From NCBI GenBank assembly GCA_019916065.1, contig CM034234.1, positions 12,692,520 through 12,756,519 of the forward strand: a stretch of 64,000 nucleotides of DNA, written 5' to 3'. Position 1 is the stretch's first letter; each line of letters starts with the position of its first letter. Origin of the DNA: Vitellaria paradoxa (taxonomy: Eukaryota > Streptophyta > Magnoliopsida > Ericales > Sapotaceae). The notes beneath the pieces are model-generated. The model worked only from the letters and a program-made list of their open reading frames with translations. It had not been told where the DNA came from and made no database searches. Of the stretch, positions 34,378 to 43,992 are shown piece after piece. The translations under genes were made by a program, and so were the position numbers.

Positions 34378-34868
34378 GTCTTCACATTCATTTCCACAAC
34401 AATAGGAACCAGGAAAGTTAAAAAAATAATAGTCAATAAAGCAGGTGTGCAAATGGAGAGAACTAAAGAGAGAGGAATTCAATCTAGAAAAAAAAAAAAA
34501 GGCAAAATCAGCACCTGCCAAAGATCATGAAGTTCCACCACTTCTCCACCATCCAGCCCATCAGGTAGCACTAACTTCCTCTTCTTCCCACCCTCCCATC
34601 TCAGAACATTCTTATTATCATCCACCACGTAGTAAGTGTACTCACATCGAAACCCAGGTGGGACAGACACACTTCCCCGCCAAATGAGCTCATCACCTTC
34701 ATGATGAGGGCTCAACAGAAGACCTTTCTTCACATTCCAAGAACCGAGCAGAGGCTCCGAACCACACACAAGAAGGCTCTGTCCCCACTGAGTATAGTAA
34801 GGTATTCTGAAACTCAATCTCGTTGAGCTCGTAGACTTGTTCCCAACAATCAAACTAAAATTGACCAT
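16132..34868 (-). CDS. DPE2: 4-alpha-glucanotransferase DPE2 (disproportionating enzyme 2), 22 exons, 971 aa
   Basis: Cytosolic GH77 transglucosidase that in plants moves glucose from maltose to heteroglycan during nocturnal starch breakdown. Exons: 34868-34515, 33080-32963, 32856-32801, 32669-32530, 32365-32245, 32135-31939, 30654-30576, 30202-30164, 28202-28083, 27859-27758, 27545-27462, 27372-27130, 26996-26871, 26767-26693, 26572-26501, 18856-18737, 18585-18488, 18267-18108, 17969-17871, 17757-17560, 17098-17005, 16352-16132. Phases join without a break, and the length fits the family (about 955-975). Two CBM20 domains lie at about 14-118 and 158-255, then GH77 from about 264 with the insert typical of DPE2. 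Catalytic residues: nucleophile D562 (YRIDH), acid/base E757 (GEDLG), D809 (SCHDC). Intron 16 has a GC donor. Exon 4's donor (TTG then GTGTCT) adds residues PSW not expected in the family and is the weakest border. Intron 15 is 7.6 kb because of a Copia insertion. Confidence 0.93.
18731..18737 (-). other. GC-AG intron donor in DPE2 (intron 16)
   Basis: Exon 16 ends GAAG followed by GCAAGT, the classical GC donor context. Using this site joins ...DLLK to NIVLI... in frame, as in the family. The nearby GT (GGCAA then GTAAAG) would shift the frame. Confidence 0.75.
18950..19243 (-). repeat. Probable LINE 3'-tail remnant
   Basis: On the minus strand the sequence reads like a plant LINE 3' end: CTCTTTGTACTGGCATTTCC, then TTGCCTTGCCTCTTCGATTA, then AATAAAATTCTTTTATTTATC and an A run. 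The Copia element is inserted beside it; the pre-insertion sequence continues at 24508. The class is inferred from style only. Confidence 0.4.
19249..19431 (+). repeat. 5' LTR of the Copia element
   Basis: This 183-bp repeat starts TGTCAGAATATTCC and ends CTTTCAACT, directly against the primer binding site. It contains a TATA-like stretch (CATTATAAATATAATG, about 19362-19377) that could be its promoter. Confidence 0.9.
20038..21171 (+). pseudogene. Copia gag (capsid/nucleocapsid-like) fragment
   Basis: The frame starts at the ATG at 20038 (MADDSPKK). It contains the Copia gag region with [13 protein letters not shown] near its start and a Gly/Arg-rich stretch before a zinc-knuckle-like motif at about 20821-20862. 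That motif reads C-x2-C-x4-H with the last expected Cys replaced by Tyr. The frame stops at 21171. The protease signature (IDSGAS) lies just upstream of the stop, near 21113-21130, but in a different frame, so a frameshift separates gag from pol. Confidence 0.85.
21380..22328 (+). pseudogene. Copia GAG-pre-integrase and integrase fragment
   Basis: A His/Cys zinc-binding segment (WHCRLGHPS ... [10 protein letters not shown]) is followed by the integrase core with HTDIWGP, YSRMTW and [10 protein letters not shown]. Of the D-D-E catalytic set, the first Asp and the Glu are visible. The second Asp appears changed to Asn ([10 protein letters not shown] where family members read ...RSDNG...). The frame ends in a stop at 22326-22328, before the linker to reverse transcriptase. 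Confidence 0.85.
22401..23567 (+). pseudogene. Copia reverse transcriptase fragment
   Basis: The frame carries the typical Copia RT blocks: W-S-A-M-D-E-E near its start, [32 protein letters not shown] and the catalytic YVDD at about 23359-23370. It ends in a stop at 23565-23567; the next domain continues in another frame from 23602, indicating at least one indel. Confidence 0.88.
23602..24312 (+). pseudogene. Copia RNase H fragment with premature stop
   Basis: The frame has [23 protein letters not shown] and the STSGYC motif. It meets a TAA at 24085-24087, just after CDN, where the family normally continues with Gln-Ala; a CAA-to-TAA change is likely. The same frame then goes on ([25 protein letters not shown]) to just before the polypurine tract. 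Confidence 0.85.
24320..24502 (+). repeat. 3' LTR of the Copia element
   Basis: This 183-bp copy differs from the 5' LTR at three positions (A/G at the fifth base, G/A and A/G near GTAATTAG-ATAC-TG). It is followed directly by the target duplication GATCC. Confidence 0.9.
24508..26500. other. Rest of DPE2 intron 15, repeat-like
   Basis: No coding exon is visible. About 24508-25200 is less AT-rich than the surrounding intron and reads like transposon remnant of unknown class. A T run lies at about 25267-25291 and a G run near 26378-26392. Confidence 0.4.
27872..27945. repeat. (GA)n / (CT)n microsatellite next to DPE2 exon 10 acceptor
   Basis: About 36 AG repeats on the plus strand form a CT tract on the transcribed strand. 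The tract ends about 12 bases before the acceptor AG of exon 10 (exon starts at 27859), so it occupies the place of the polypyrimidine tract. Confidence 0.9.
28203..30163. other. DPE2 intron 8
   Basis: This 1.96-kb intron has no supported gene. A 132-codon minus-strand frame at 29216-29614 shows no recognisable family and I treat it as chance. Confidence 0.5.
30878..31210 (+). mobile_element. TRIM-like miniature LTR retrotransposon
   Basis: Two diverged direct repeats of about 115-125 bp lie at about 30878-31002 and 31085-31210. Both contain CACAT..GCCTATGAGA, TTTCACCCAT.TAAGAGA and TGTTGTTGG.TTCTTGACA. The first is followed immediately by a primer-binding-site-like TGGTATCAAAGCGGG (31003-31017), and only about 80 bp separate the repeats. 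This is the layout of a terminal-repeat retrotransposon in miniature. GTAAC flanks it (30873-30877 and 31211-31215), possibly a 5-bp target duplication. The exact 5' edge is uncertain. It sits in DPE2 intron 6 and has no coding capacity. Confidence 0.65.
33562..34178. mobile_element. hAT-like MITE, 617 bp, in DPE2 intron 1
   Basis: The left end TAGGGATGTCAAATATATCC and the inverted right end TAGTGATGTCAACGGGGCGG form imperfect terminal inverted repeats. Direct flanks GCTTAGAA (33554-33561) and GCTTGGAA (34179-34186) fit an 8-bp target duplication with one mismatch. Both subterminal regions are rich in ACGGGTA / ACGGGGACGG repeats. The centre holds a segment (TTCGACATCGGTTTCTCACA) that may be another nested repeat. 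Confidence 0.75.
34348..34373. repeat. (TC)n microsatellite
   Basis: A CT dinucleotide run of about 25 bp lies in DPE2 intron 1. Confidence 0.8.
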
Positions 34869-35430
34869 TTTTTTCCCCGAGAATATGGGCCCAGAGAGAG
34901 TTTCTCAAAAATCTGGCAAAAACCAGATGCGATTTGTCAGATTCAACATAGATATAACACGAAATTCTCAAAAAAAATTGATGTTAAAACCATTCCATAT
35001 TTGACTAAAGAACCGGAAATGGATGATGCAGGAAAAGAATTAAGAATCCCAACATCTTAGAATAAGAAAATTACAATACAATAGAAGAAACTAAGATCTG
35101 AAATAGTCAATACCTAGTTGATATACGAAGCAGTTCACTCCGCTTCCAGACTTTATGCGAAAATGGTGGGTCTATTAACGGGGGGCAGAGAGGAGAGAGA
35201 AGAAGGGTATCTGAGAGTGGGATTTGTTGGTTTCCGAGAAACAAACAGAGACGGGTGGCTGGCGCTCTCTCATAAGCGAAGAAACAAACGAAGATATTCA
35301 GTCGCGAGATTTTTTGGGGTTAAAATGATGAGTAGAATGAGTGAGCATGAGCATGAGGCATGGGATGACATGAAATGACGAAACGAGATGAGAGAGAGAG
35401 AGAGAGATTTGTAGTGAGAGAAAAATTGGC
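34869..35430 (-). other. DPE2 5' leader with a probable 201-bp intron
   Basis: On the minus strand a donor (CTAG then GTATTG) at 35113 and an acceptor (TTTTTGCCAG) ending at 34913 bracket a short leader intron just upstream of the ATG at 34868. The outer leader is CT-rich with a (CT)n tract at about 35389-35408. I placed the upstream limit by composition only. Confidence 0.5.
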
Positions 35431-38400
35431 CTTTTGAATACCGCTTTCACGGGAGAGTGACAGTTGGGCCTGATAACCCCCGTGCCACTCCCTCCCTCTT
35501 CATTTTTGTATCTGTATCAGCAAGGATATTCTAAGTTCTCACGGCATTTTTTTAATGTAAAATTAAAAAAAAAAAACAAATTTTTGAGGAAATTTTCATT
35601 TTTTCATTAATTAAAATTTATTAAAAAGTATTAATAAAAATAAATAAACTGTAAAATCATTGGTTAGATTAATTAAATTTACTATCTCTTCTATCTATAT
35701 TTTATTACCTTCTAGTCTTGAGAGCTCATTTGGAAAACCCGGCTAATAGTTGACTTTTTTTTAATTTTAACAATGTTTGGTCAATTTTACCATCTTATAT
35801 TTTAACTTTCTTTTAAACTTTTAAGGATAAAAATGTTAAATTAACAAAAAATAAAAATAAACCTCAAAAAAAGTCATTTTTTCCCTTCCCAAACATAAAG
35901 TTAGCTAACTTATTTTTAGTTACCTACTAATAAGTTAGCTAACTTTCTTCCCAAACTAAGTCTAATATTGGTATATAGAGCTATGGGGATTTTAAAAATT
36001 CATTAGAAATAAATTGTATTCTTATTTGCTGTGTAATCAATAATTTCATTTTACTTTCACTCTTTTAATCTTTGAACTTGTTGCAGTTTTGTTACTTGAA
36101 TTTTATTTTCTAAAATATATATATATATATATATATATTTATGTGCTTCTCGTGGTATAATTATTTTTATCAATTTGTTAAAATGTTTTTATTTAAAAAA
36201 GGCAAAAAAAAGTAAAAAAAAATATTGTACATATATATGTGTGTGTATATATTGTTTGGTGTGTTATTTTGTTTCTATTAAAAAAAAAGTGTTATTTTTC
36301 ATTTAAGGAAAAGAAAACATAATTTTGGCTTCGCATGTGAAAAAGTTTGGCATTGTTCTAGATTTTTGTAAGCATGTCAATAACAACACGTGTCCCTCTC
36401 CTGCTAGTTGCAATTTTGGTCTCTAGCAGCCACCATCATGTGAAAAAGGAGCCCACGATAGCTCTTTAGCTCGCCTGAGGACATCGTTACCAATTTTACC
36501 ACTTTACCCCTCTTTCATTATTGTAACTTTTTATTTTTTTATTTACGATAGCATTCTACCGGGACCAGTCCAAAAGGCCTAGGAGTTCAATTTTTAAGCA
36601 ATTTTTGATTTTTTTTTTGTTAAAAGTTTTTATTTTTGATATATTTGGTGAATTAAATAATAATTTTTAACATCTTTTAGTAATTTTTTTAAATGTTTGA
36701 TAAAATTTTTTAGTAATATTTGATAGTTTTTGGTAATTTCTGACTTTTTTTATATTTAATAAAAATTTTAATAACTTTTTAAAGTGAATAAGTTATTATA
36801 ATTAGGCAAAAAGCGATGAAAATTAGTGTTTTGTCAAATACTCAATTAGCAAAAGTTAATCAATTTTTGCTAAAATTTAAATCACCAAAGAGTACCCGAA
36901 TTTTGTTAATACCACCACTTATTCTCGAAATATTGTTTTGGATCATAAATTTCTTATCCTTGAAAAATTACTACTTTTTTCCCACGACCAAACGAGGCTT
37001 AAGTAATTTCATTCAATAATACCATTAGATGCCACCAAATATGAGAACCTTTTTTAGGCAAACAACTAGAAAATCAGCTAACTTTTATTTGTGCAACATT
37101 AGTTTACACAGGAAGTGTCATTTTTCAGTTGAAATAATAATCCCTCTGTCACTAACTTGAATCCAATTCTTTCCCACCTCACTCAAGATAAGGCCAATAT
37201 ACGAAATGTTTATCATCAAATCGCCTATATTATCCTCCACAGCCTAACCCAAATGCAGATCAAACAAGTATCCCCTCCCCCCACAGCATGTACATTGGTC
37301 TGCCTTCATATGCAAATAAACTTGCCCACGAACTATTCATGTGTCCCACTAGTAATCTACCCCCTGTTTCTCCCTTCTTCTTATCCTTCTTCCTCTTCTT
37401 CTTCTTCTTTTAACACATCATCGCACGCTCTATGATCGCCTAACCTATAGAGATGAGAAATAGACCTACACAACACCCAAACAAAAACATTAGCAAATCA
37501 TAGTACCAAAATGCCTCGCTTGGGGTTTGAACCCCCAACCTGCTAGAAAAGCGGATGGGAAGATGACAATTGTGCCAAAGGCGTAGGTTCCTGTTTTTCC
37601 TTTCAACCTTCCCGTTAATTCTCTCTCACTAAGGTGAAAACACCTTCCCATGAGTTCTCTCTGACTAAGGTAAAAACGAGCCGAGTTTAAACTTAACTCG
37701 CTCAAATTCAAACTCAATTTAAATTTTTATATAAACTTAAGCTCAGCTCAGTTCGATAGAGAATAATTTAAGTTTGAGATCAGCTTGTAAATAAATTGAT
37801 TAGACTAAAATGACGTTGTTTTCGTTTAAAATATAATTAAATAAAATATTACAAAAAATATAATAAAATATTATTACAAAAATATAAATTTTATAAATAT
37901 ATATATATATTATTTTATCGAATCGACTCACAAACTTTCGAGCCAAATTTTTTTAGACTTGAACTCGTGCTCAAATCTAAACAAGTCACAAATTAAACTT
38001 AATTTGACCTCATTTTAATTACAAACTGAACCCGAACTGAGCTATCCGAATTAGCAAGTAAGAAGGTTTCCATAAAAGATGCTACAAGTAAAAAATTCAG
38101 TGGAAATTTGCTCCCAAGTGGAACCCATCTTGGCAGTGGTCCTCCACCCATAAAATAAGCACTTCGAAATACGGACTGCTCAAAAACAAACCTTGCATTT
38201 TTAGGCTGAACCTTGGAACATCGAAATGCTTACAATCTTTCATCCTTCTCTAACAAACCATGACAATATGATTTCAAGCCTGCACTTCCTCAGTACAAAC
38301 TCCACAAATCACCTGACCAGATCCCCCCCCCCCCCAAAAAAAAAAAATGATGGAAGCAGGGACAGGAATTTGGTGATTAAAAAGCATACGTGGTTGACTT

Positions 38401-38720
38401 TGAAAAACTATAAGAAACAAAAGAGGCAAATGTTATACATTTGGTTGCTCTCTCCTTACATTTCTGCAGAAGAGATTCACACAGGGGAAAAAAAAAAGGG
38501 CAGCTATGCACAATGCCATAGGCCCGTCACCTCTGTGACTTTGACCTGAAAATGCATCCGCCAACTGATTTTTTTTTTTTTTCCATTTTAATCAAATATT
38601 TACAGACATAAAAACAGCATATATTCACGAGGCTATGGAGTGCGCCCTTTGTGTTGCTCCCTCCTGCAAAGCTCAGCTGGTTTCTCTGTTCATTTGAATG
38701 TACCGATACAACTAGCTGTT
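35431..38720. other. Intergenic DNA between DPE2 and the DUF7036-like gene
   Basis: No gene is supported. About 35724-35962 has diverged inverted ends (CATTTGG ... CCAAA) suggesting another MITE without a clear target duplication. There is a (TA)n tract at 36117-36138, and about 37690-38050 is a repeat-like block rich in GAACTC/GAGCT motifs. The part close to 38720 should include the 3' untranslated region of the neighbouring gene. Confidence 0.45.
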
Positions 38721-41700
38721 TTAATACCCAGGAAGCGACTTTAACTGGACAACAGAATATGCTTCACTTTCACAGCTGTTCATAGAAGCAACACAAGAAC
38801 TAGAAACTGCGTAACTGCCCATATAGGAGTAGGAAGAAGACCTGCAGAAGCAGTGAAAACAGTAATTGATCACTGATGTGCCCAACCAATGTCTACATAT
38901 GAGCATGAACGAACACTAACAAATAGATTTTAGGGTCTCATCACCCAATTAATGATGGAAGGACCATGAAAGATTTATCATTATGCAAATAAAGAAAATA
39001 ATAAGATATGCACAGCCGATCGAGCTCAATTTGTAAGGGCATGTTTGTTTGACAGGATGCACTCGTGGGATAGTAAATAATATCCCATCATTTATTGTAT
39101 TCCACATGCGGTGAGTTTAATGGGCATAGGATATCTAATCCCATTGGCATACGGATACCAACTCCAATGTACATGGGATTGTTTATCCCCGCCCCAAGGC
39201 GGGGTGGTATACCAAATCCCATGGGATTGCTCTAATAAGATACAAGAATAAAAAAAAAAAAACATATATGCCCTGTAAGCAACCTTAATAAAAATATTTA
39301 TATTGATTAATTACAATGTTATATCTTTTTAGTCATAAATGAATAAATTTGAATTAATTGTATAAAATAGAATGAAATAATTTAATTTACTTACAAAAAA
39401 TAAAATAACTTAATTTTCACAAATAAAATTTGAATTATCTAATTACAAATTAATAAATTTTAAATTCGTAAATTCATAATAAAATAATTAAATCCATGCA
39501 AGTAATTTCATTTTTCAAGCTATATATAACTTTAGTTAATCATTTTAAGCAAAGATTTACATACTGAAAATTGATAAATTAATAAACTATTTATTAGGCA
39601 ATTATATGAAATTTAATTAACTAATTAAAAATCTTTCAGACATTTATATAAATTTTGAATTAACTAATTTAGTTATTTAATATTGAACAAAAAATGATTT
39701 AGTCATTTAATATACCATGCAATGTCATATCCCACATTCGTTTATCCTATTGCTAACAAATGAAGAAATCAATTTTTGTATCACACCCTATCCCAGGAAT
39801 GCTGGGATACTATCTCCTGACACACAATATCCCACCTTCTCCTACCCTCCGACCAAACAGAGCCTAAGTGTGCGTGTGTGTGATCAAATTGACAAGCCTG
39901 AGGCTCGTTGACTCACCAGCCTAAAATAGCTAGTAGATATATGAAGAGCAATTCCCCTCATGGTTTCAACCAAAAAAGAAAAAGAAAGATTGACATATGC
40001 AGCAACAACAATATCAGTTCTTTCTTACCTTTCAAAAATAAATAAATAAATAAATAAAACAACAACAACCGACGACGAACAATATCAGCTTCCAGTTAAG
40101 CAACTAAGCCAGAAAGATCAGAAATATACTCACTTGGTGATGTTGAAGGTAGAACTGATGGAGTTATGTCAGGAGGCTCAGTATCAAATGCACTTTTTGT
40201 TGGGGGCTGAACTTGAGGAAATACTACATTTGGTAAAGGACTTGATGCAGGAATTTGATAAGAGAAAGGTGCTGGTGGCTTTACTTGCTGATGTGGTGAG
40301 GAAGCAGGATACCTTGGAGGAATCGGTGGTACAGCAGGAGTGGCCTTTCTTGGAAGCCTCTTGGTATAACCAGATTGGCAACTAGGAGGCTTTGCTCTAT
40401 GACTCCCTTCAGGCAAAGATGAAGAAGTAGGTGCTGAAGCAGGTGAACTTTTCTCAGTTGCAGGGGCAGGTGCAACAGTGGGGTCAAGATAAGGATGGTG
40501 GTTGTGGTTGTGGTTGTGGTGGTGGTGGTGGTGGTGGTGGTGGCTGTGGTGGTGGTGGTGGTGGTGGTGGCTGTGGTGGTGATGGTGGTTGTGGTGTTGA
40601 TACAGCGAAGGAGCTGGAGTGGGACTAGCATCACCACCAAAGGAGTGTTGCAATGATGAAAGACGAACTTGCTTAACCCTACCAAATACAGTATTATTTA
40701 GGCCAAGATTTTTCGTGTGAGAACCTGTAATGGTTTGAGCCAACTGCTTTGACCTTGCTAATGAAGGATTTCCAACTGCGAGTAGAACCGACGTCTCAAC
40801 ATCAGTAGGAGGAGACACAGTTGAACCTTTTGAATTCATCAACTTGATATACAAATTCTGCATTCCACCCAAAAAAAAAAAAAATCCAATATCATAATCA
40901 CCATTTTTTAAGGTTAGTGTCCATGTACTCCCCGATTAGCATAGCACTGATAATTGAAAGCAGAACTGCTTGTTGCACAGCGAATATAAAAACACATTCC
41001 ATCACAAAATGTTCAAACCCACCCAGCCCCTCAAAGAAGAAAAAATATGCTTCAGCACACACATACAAGTGCGATAATAATTAAAGATCTTCAAAGAAGC
41101 CAGCAGTTGGAACAGCTTGAACATTCAGTTTACAGTCATGCTGTGAGAAAGAATGGCGTGGAAATGTAAACATTTCACCCAGATGATGATGATTATAATA
41201 ACAATAGAAACAAAAACATCAGCAACAATGATAATAAGGATATTGCTGCCAGACCTCATATAAAGCAAGATGTAACCCTGACTTGAGCTGGCTCGTCAGT
41301 TCATTGAAATTATCTTGTATTTGATCAATGGAGAAGTTCAAGGTGAAATTAAAACTAATCTGCACTTTTTGCAGAAGAAATACATTCTGTGGAGGAATAA
41401 CAGTAATGCCACCTGGGAACTTCAGCACGTCAAAAGAGAATGGGTTCCCAAATAATGATGCAGTCAGGCGGAGAGTATATTGCTTCGCAGCCAAAAGTAC
41501 AAAAATAGACTTGATTAGACTTTGATCGGTTGTAGAGACTCTTAAACTCTTCTCCTTAGGGACAATGGCAAAGACAACCTTTGATATGTTTGTTGATCCA
41601 GCAACAGGTTTTAGTGAGATTATTTCCACCTGTTGTGAACAAGATTACATAAATAGAGAGAAAAACTAATTAAATCAAAGAGGGGGGGGGACAAAACAAC

Positions 41701-43684
41701 AAAAAACAAAAAGAAGAAGAAGAAGAAGCGAGACAGCCCATACTTTAGCGGTTGGAGCTTCTATTACATCAAAAATGTTATCCTCGAGCATCCAAATATT
41801 GTGTTCCAGAAATGAAACTGGCTTCTCAAGCATGAAGCTTGCTATCATATCATGATCTGGAGAATCAAACTTCTCAATTACTCGAGAGTATCAAGCAACT
41901 AGATCCCAAACCTCAAAATAAGATTTACATAATCAACTTCAACAGCTTTAATAATTGCAGCCTAGAAATTAATTTTCAGAAACTAAACGTCCTAAGATGT
42001 ATATTACAAGTATCAAAACTCCAAGAAGCAACCCAATATAATGATTACAAAGATCATATTTTTCTCATCCACTATCTGATATCCAAACTTCAAGGATAGC
42101 ATTTTCAAATAAAATAACCCACAATAATTAAAGTATCGTTTCATCAATACACAATACATACAAATGCCATAAGAGTGTGGTCAGTAAAAATAATTAACTA
42201 CTTAGTTTTATTAGCATAAATGAGAAAAGGACACCGCCTTTCAAACAAGTCAGAAAAATTTACAATTACTTATTATGCTAGGATATTATGAATTTAAAAA
42301 ATGGAATTCCTCAGCAAGCACAGGGATAATAACAAAATCAATACTTGTGTCATTTCCATATAAGCAATGTGCACGAAATTCATGTAGCAAATATTCTGGG
42401 GGAAATTATATTTGACCCCCTTGTGATTTGACCCAAAAAACACGACTCCCTGGCTAAAAAGTGAACACATAACCCATCAACGATTGGACTAAAGTGCTAA
42501 ACAGACAGTATCTATTAAATTTAACAGGCGCATGACAGCCACATGCCATGCTTTGTTGCCTTCTTTCCTCCCAAACAATATTCATTAAATAACTAAAAAG
42601 CATATCACAGAAATCAAATTCTTTTCAACTCAATTAATATAGCACAATTACCAGCAATTATTTCTATTTTGAGCTACTACTTAGAGTGTCCGAATGTATT
42701 CAAAAGGAAAGTTGAGGGTTATCAAATATCAATAAATTCTACCAGAACTGTAAAGTAAGTGACAATGAACTACCTATATGAGAAAAAGACAGAGAGAGTG
42801 AATGAAAATGAACTAGAAAAGCTCTATGAGAGAGATTGAGTGAAAATGAACTAGAAAAGCTCTATCTTACTGAAAGCAGAGGATCAAAGTTAAAGAATCA
42901 GATTGTCGATCAAATAAGATATTAAACATAAAATGCCAAAATACTGATAGGATAACCTTGAAGCACTTGCAATTGCAATGGCATGACCATCATCCACCAG
43001 AAAAAGCACACATACTTATATTAAAAAAAAAAAAAAAAGAGAGAGAGCAAAATGCAGCAAATTGCATTTAAGAAAAGAAAAGAAAACCCCGGCCGTCAAA
43101 TTCCATCCTGGAGACATAGGATTCATCAATTACATTCCTAAGTGCATGTCTACTTATAAATTTGCCAAAAACTGACACAATTTACACATAAATAAATAAA
43201 TAAAATGAAATAAATTACCACTATTTCCCCCAAACAATAAGCTTATAACAATCATAAATATATCATTTACAGAACAATTCAACAGAACGACCCAACACAA
43301 CTACAAAGGACAATTCAAACCCCAGCTATTAGTATATGCACATTTACACACATGGAAACATATCTCGATCCTATACGCGGCAGATCTGTTCAATTACAGA
43401 ATGTTGATAGCCACGGAGCAAGAAACGAAAAGTAGCTGCAGCATAACGGAAGACGCACCTCGGAACTGGGAGTCCAGATCCAGACCCCACTGATCTCCGT
43501 ACCGAATGAACGGCGGCAGCCAAAATACAGCAGACAGCAACGCGGCGACTCCTAGTACCAACCCTAGGATGCATCTGAGGCGAACAGACACTCGAAACCT
43601 GCACCGATTCTCGGCATTTTGGTCTGTGGTTTCGGAATCAACAGTTGGTGGCGAGAGAGACTGCTCTTCTTCGGCCTTTCCCAT
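38721..43684 (-). CDS. DUF7036-like single-pass membrane protein with His tract, 5 exons, 515 aa
   Basis: I recognise this as a plant-specific family of unknown function that I believe is catalogued as DUF7036. Exons: 43684-43459, 41841-41744, 41629-41255, 40857-40130, 38841-38721; phases join and the frame is open. The start is the ATG at 43684 (MGKAEEEQS). A hydrophobic segment at about residues 34-55 (ILGLVLGVAALLSAVFWLPP) is the only clear membrane helix. The conserved region follows, with FLEHNIWMLEDNIFD, LKFPGGITVIPPQNVFLLQK and LKSGLHLALYENLYI, up to about residue 300. Then comes a Pro/Ser-rich tail that includes a 34-residue stretch with 28 histidines (about residues 321-354). The fold before the tail is probably extracytoplasmic. 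The last donor was chosen at GTATAT because only it keeps the final exon in frame. Confidence 0.78.
39037..39863. mobile_element. PIF/Harbinger-like MITE, 827 bp, in intron 4 of the DUF7036-like gene
   Basis: The left end GGGCATGTTTGTTTGACAGG and the inverted right end GGCTCTGTTTGGTCGGAGGG are imperfect terminal inverted repeats, with GGGATA-type motifs inside both ends. TAA lies on each side (39034-39036 and 39864-39866). It has no coding capacity. Confidence 0.7.
40496..40600. repeat. GTG/GGT trinucleotide-rich array encoding the His tract
   Basis: The plus strand reads GGTGGTGGT... with interruptions; on the coding minus strand these are CAC/CAT histidine codons. The array is in frame within exon 4. 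Confidence 0.9.
42795..42866. repeat. Short tandem duplication (about 33 bp)
   Basis: GAAAATGAACTAGAAAAGCT occurs twice with flanking similarity, in intron 1 of the DUF7036-like gene. Confidence 0.65.
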
Positions 43685-43992
43685 TGGGGAAAAATGCGGT
43701 GGATGCTCGTGCTAGTCTCCATGGCTGTTCAGGAGTCCCGAGTTCGGCGAGAGAGGAGGAAGCCCCATGGCTGTTTATAGAGAGAGAGGAAACAGGAGAG
43801 AGAAAGCAGATAGAGGATTTTGTTTGCTATATTTTTAGGGTTTGGAGAGGTGGGTGGGTGGGTGGGAAGATTGAAGTAACACACACCCGAGAGCAAATCA
43901 CTTTCCTCCGAGTAAGAAAAAGTTTCTCAGTGGTTGGTTGCCTTGTAATATTTTATCCGTTTTCTTCTGTCTGCTTTCTTTCTGTCAATTAA

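Noticed and set aside
35724..35962. Another Tourist-like MITE
   Set aside because: Inverted CATTTGG/CCAAA ends are present but I could not find a consistent TAA/TTA duplication, so I left it as intergenic sequence.
37505..37545. GGGGTTTGAACCCC as a tRNA-type B box, possible second SINE
   Set aside because: No A box or target duplication was found around it; the palindromic word alone is weak evidence.
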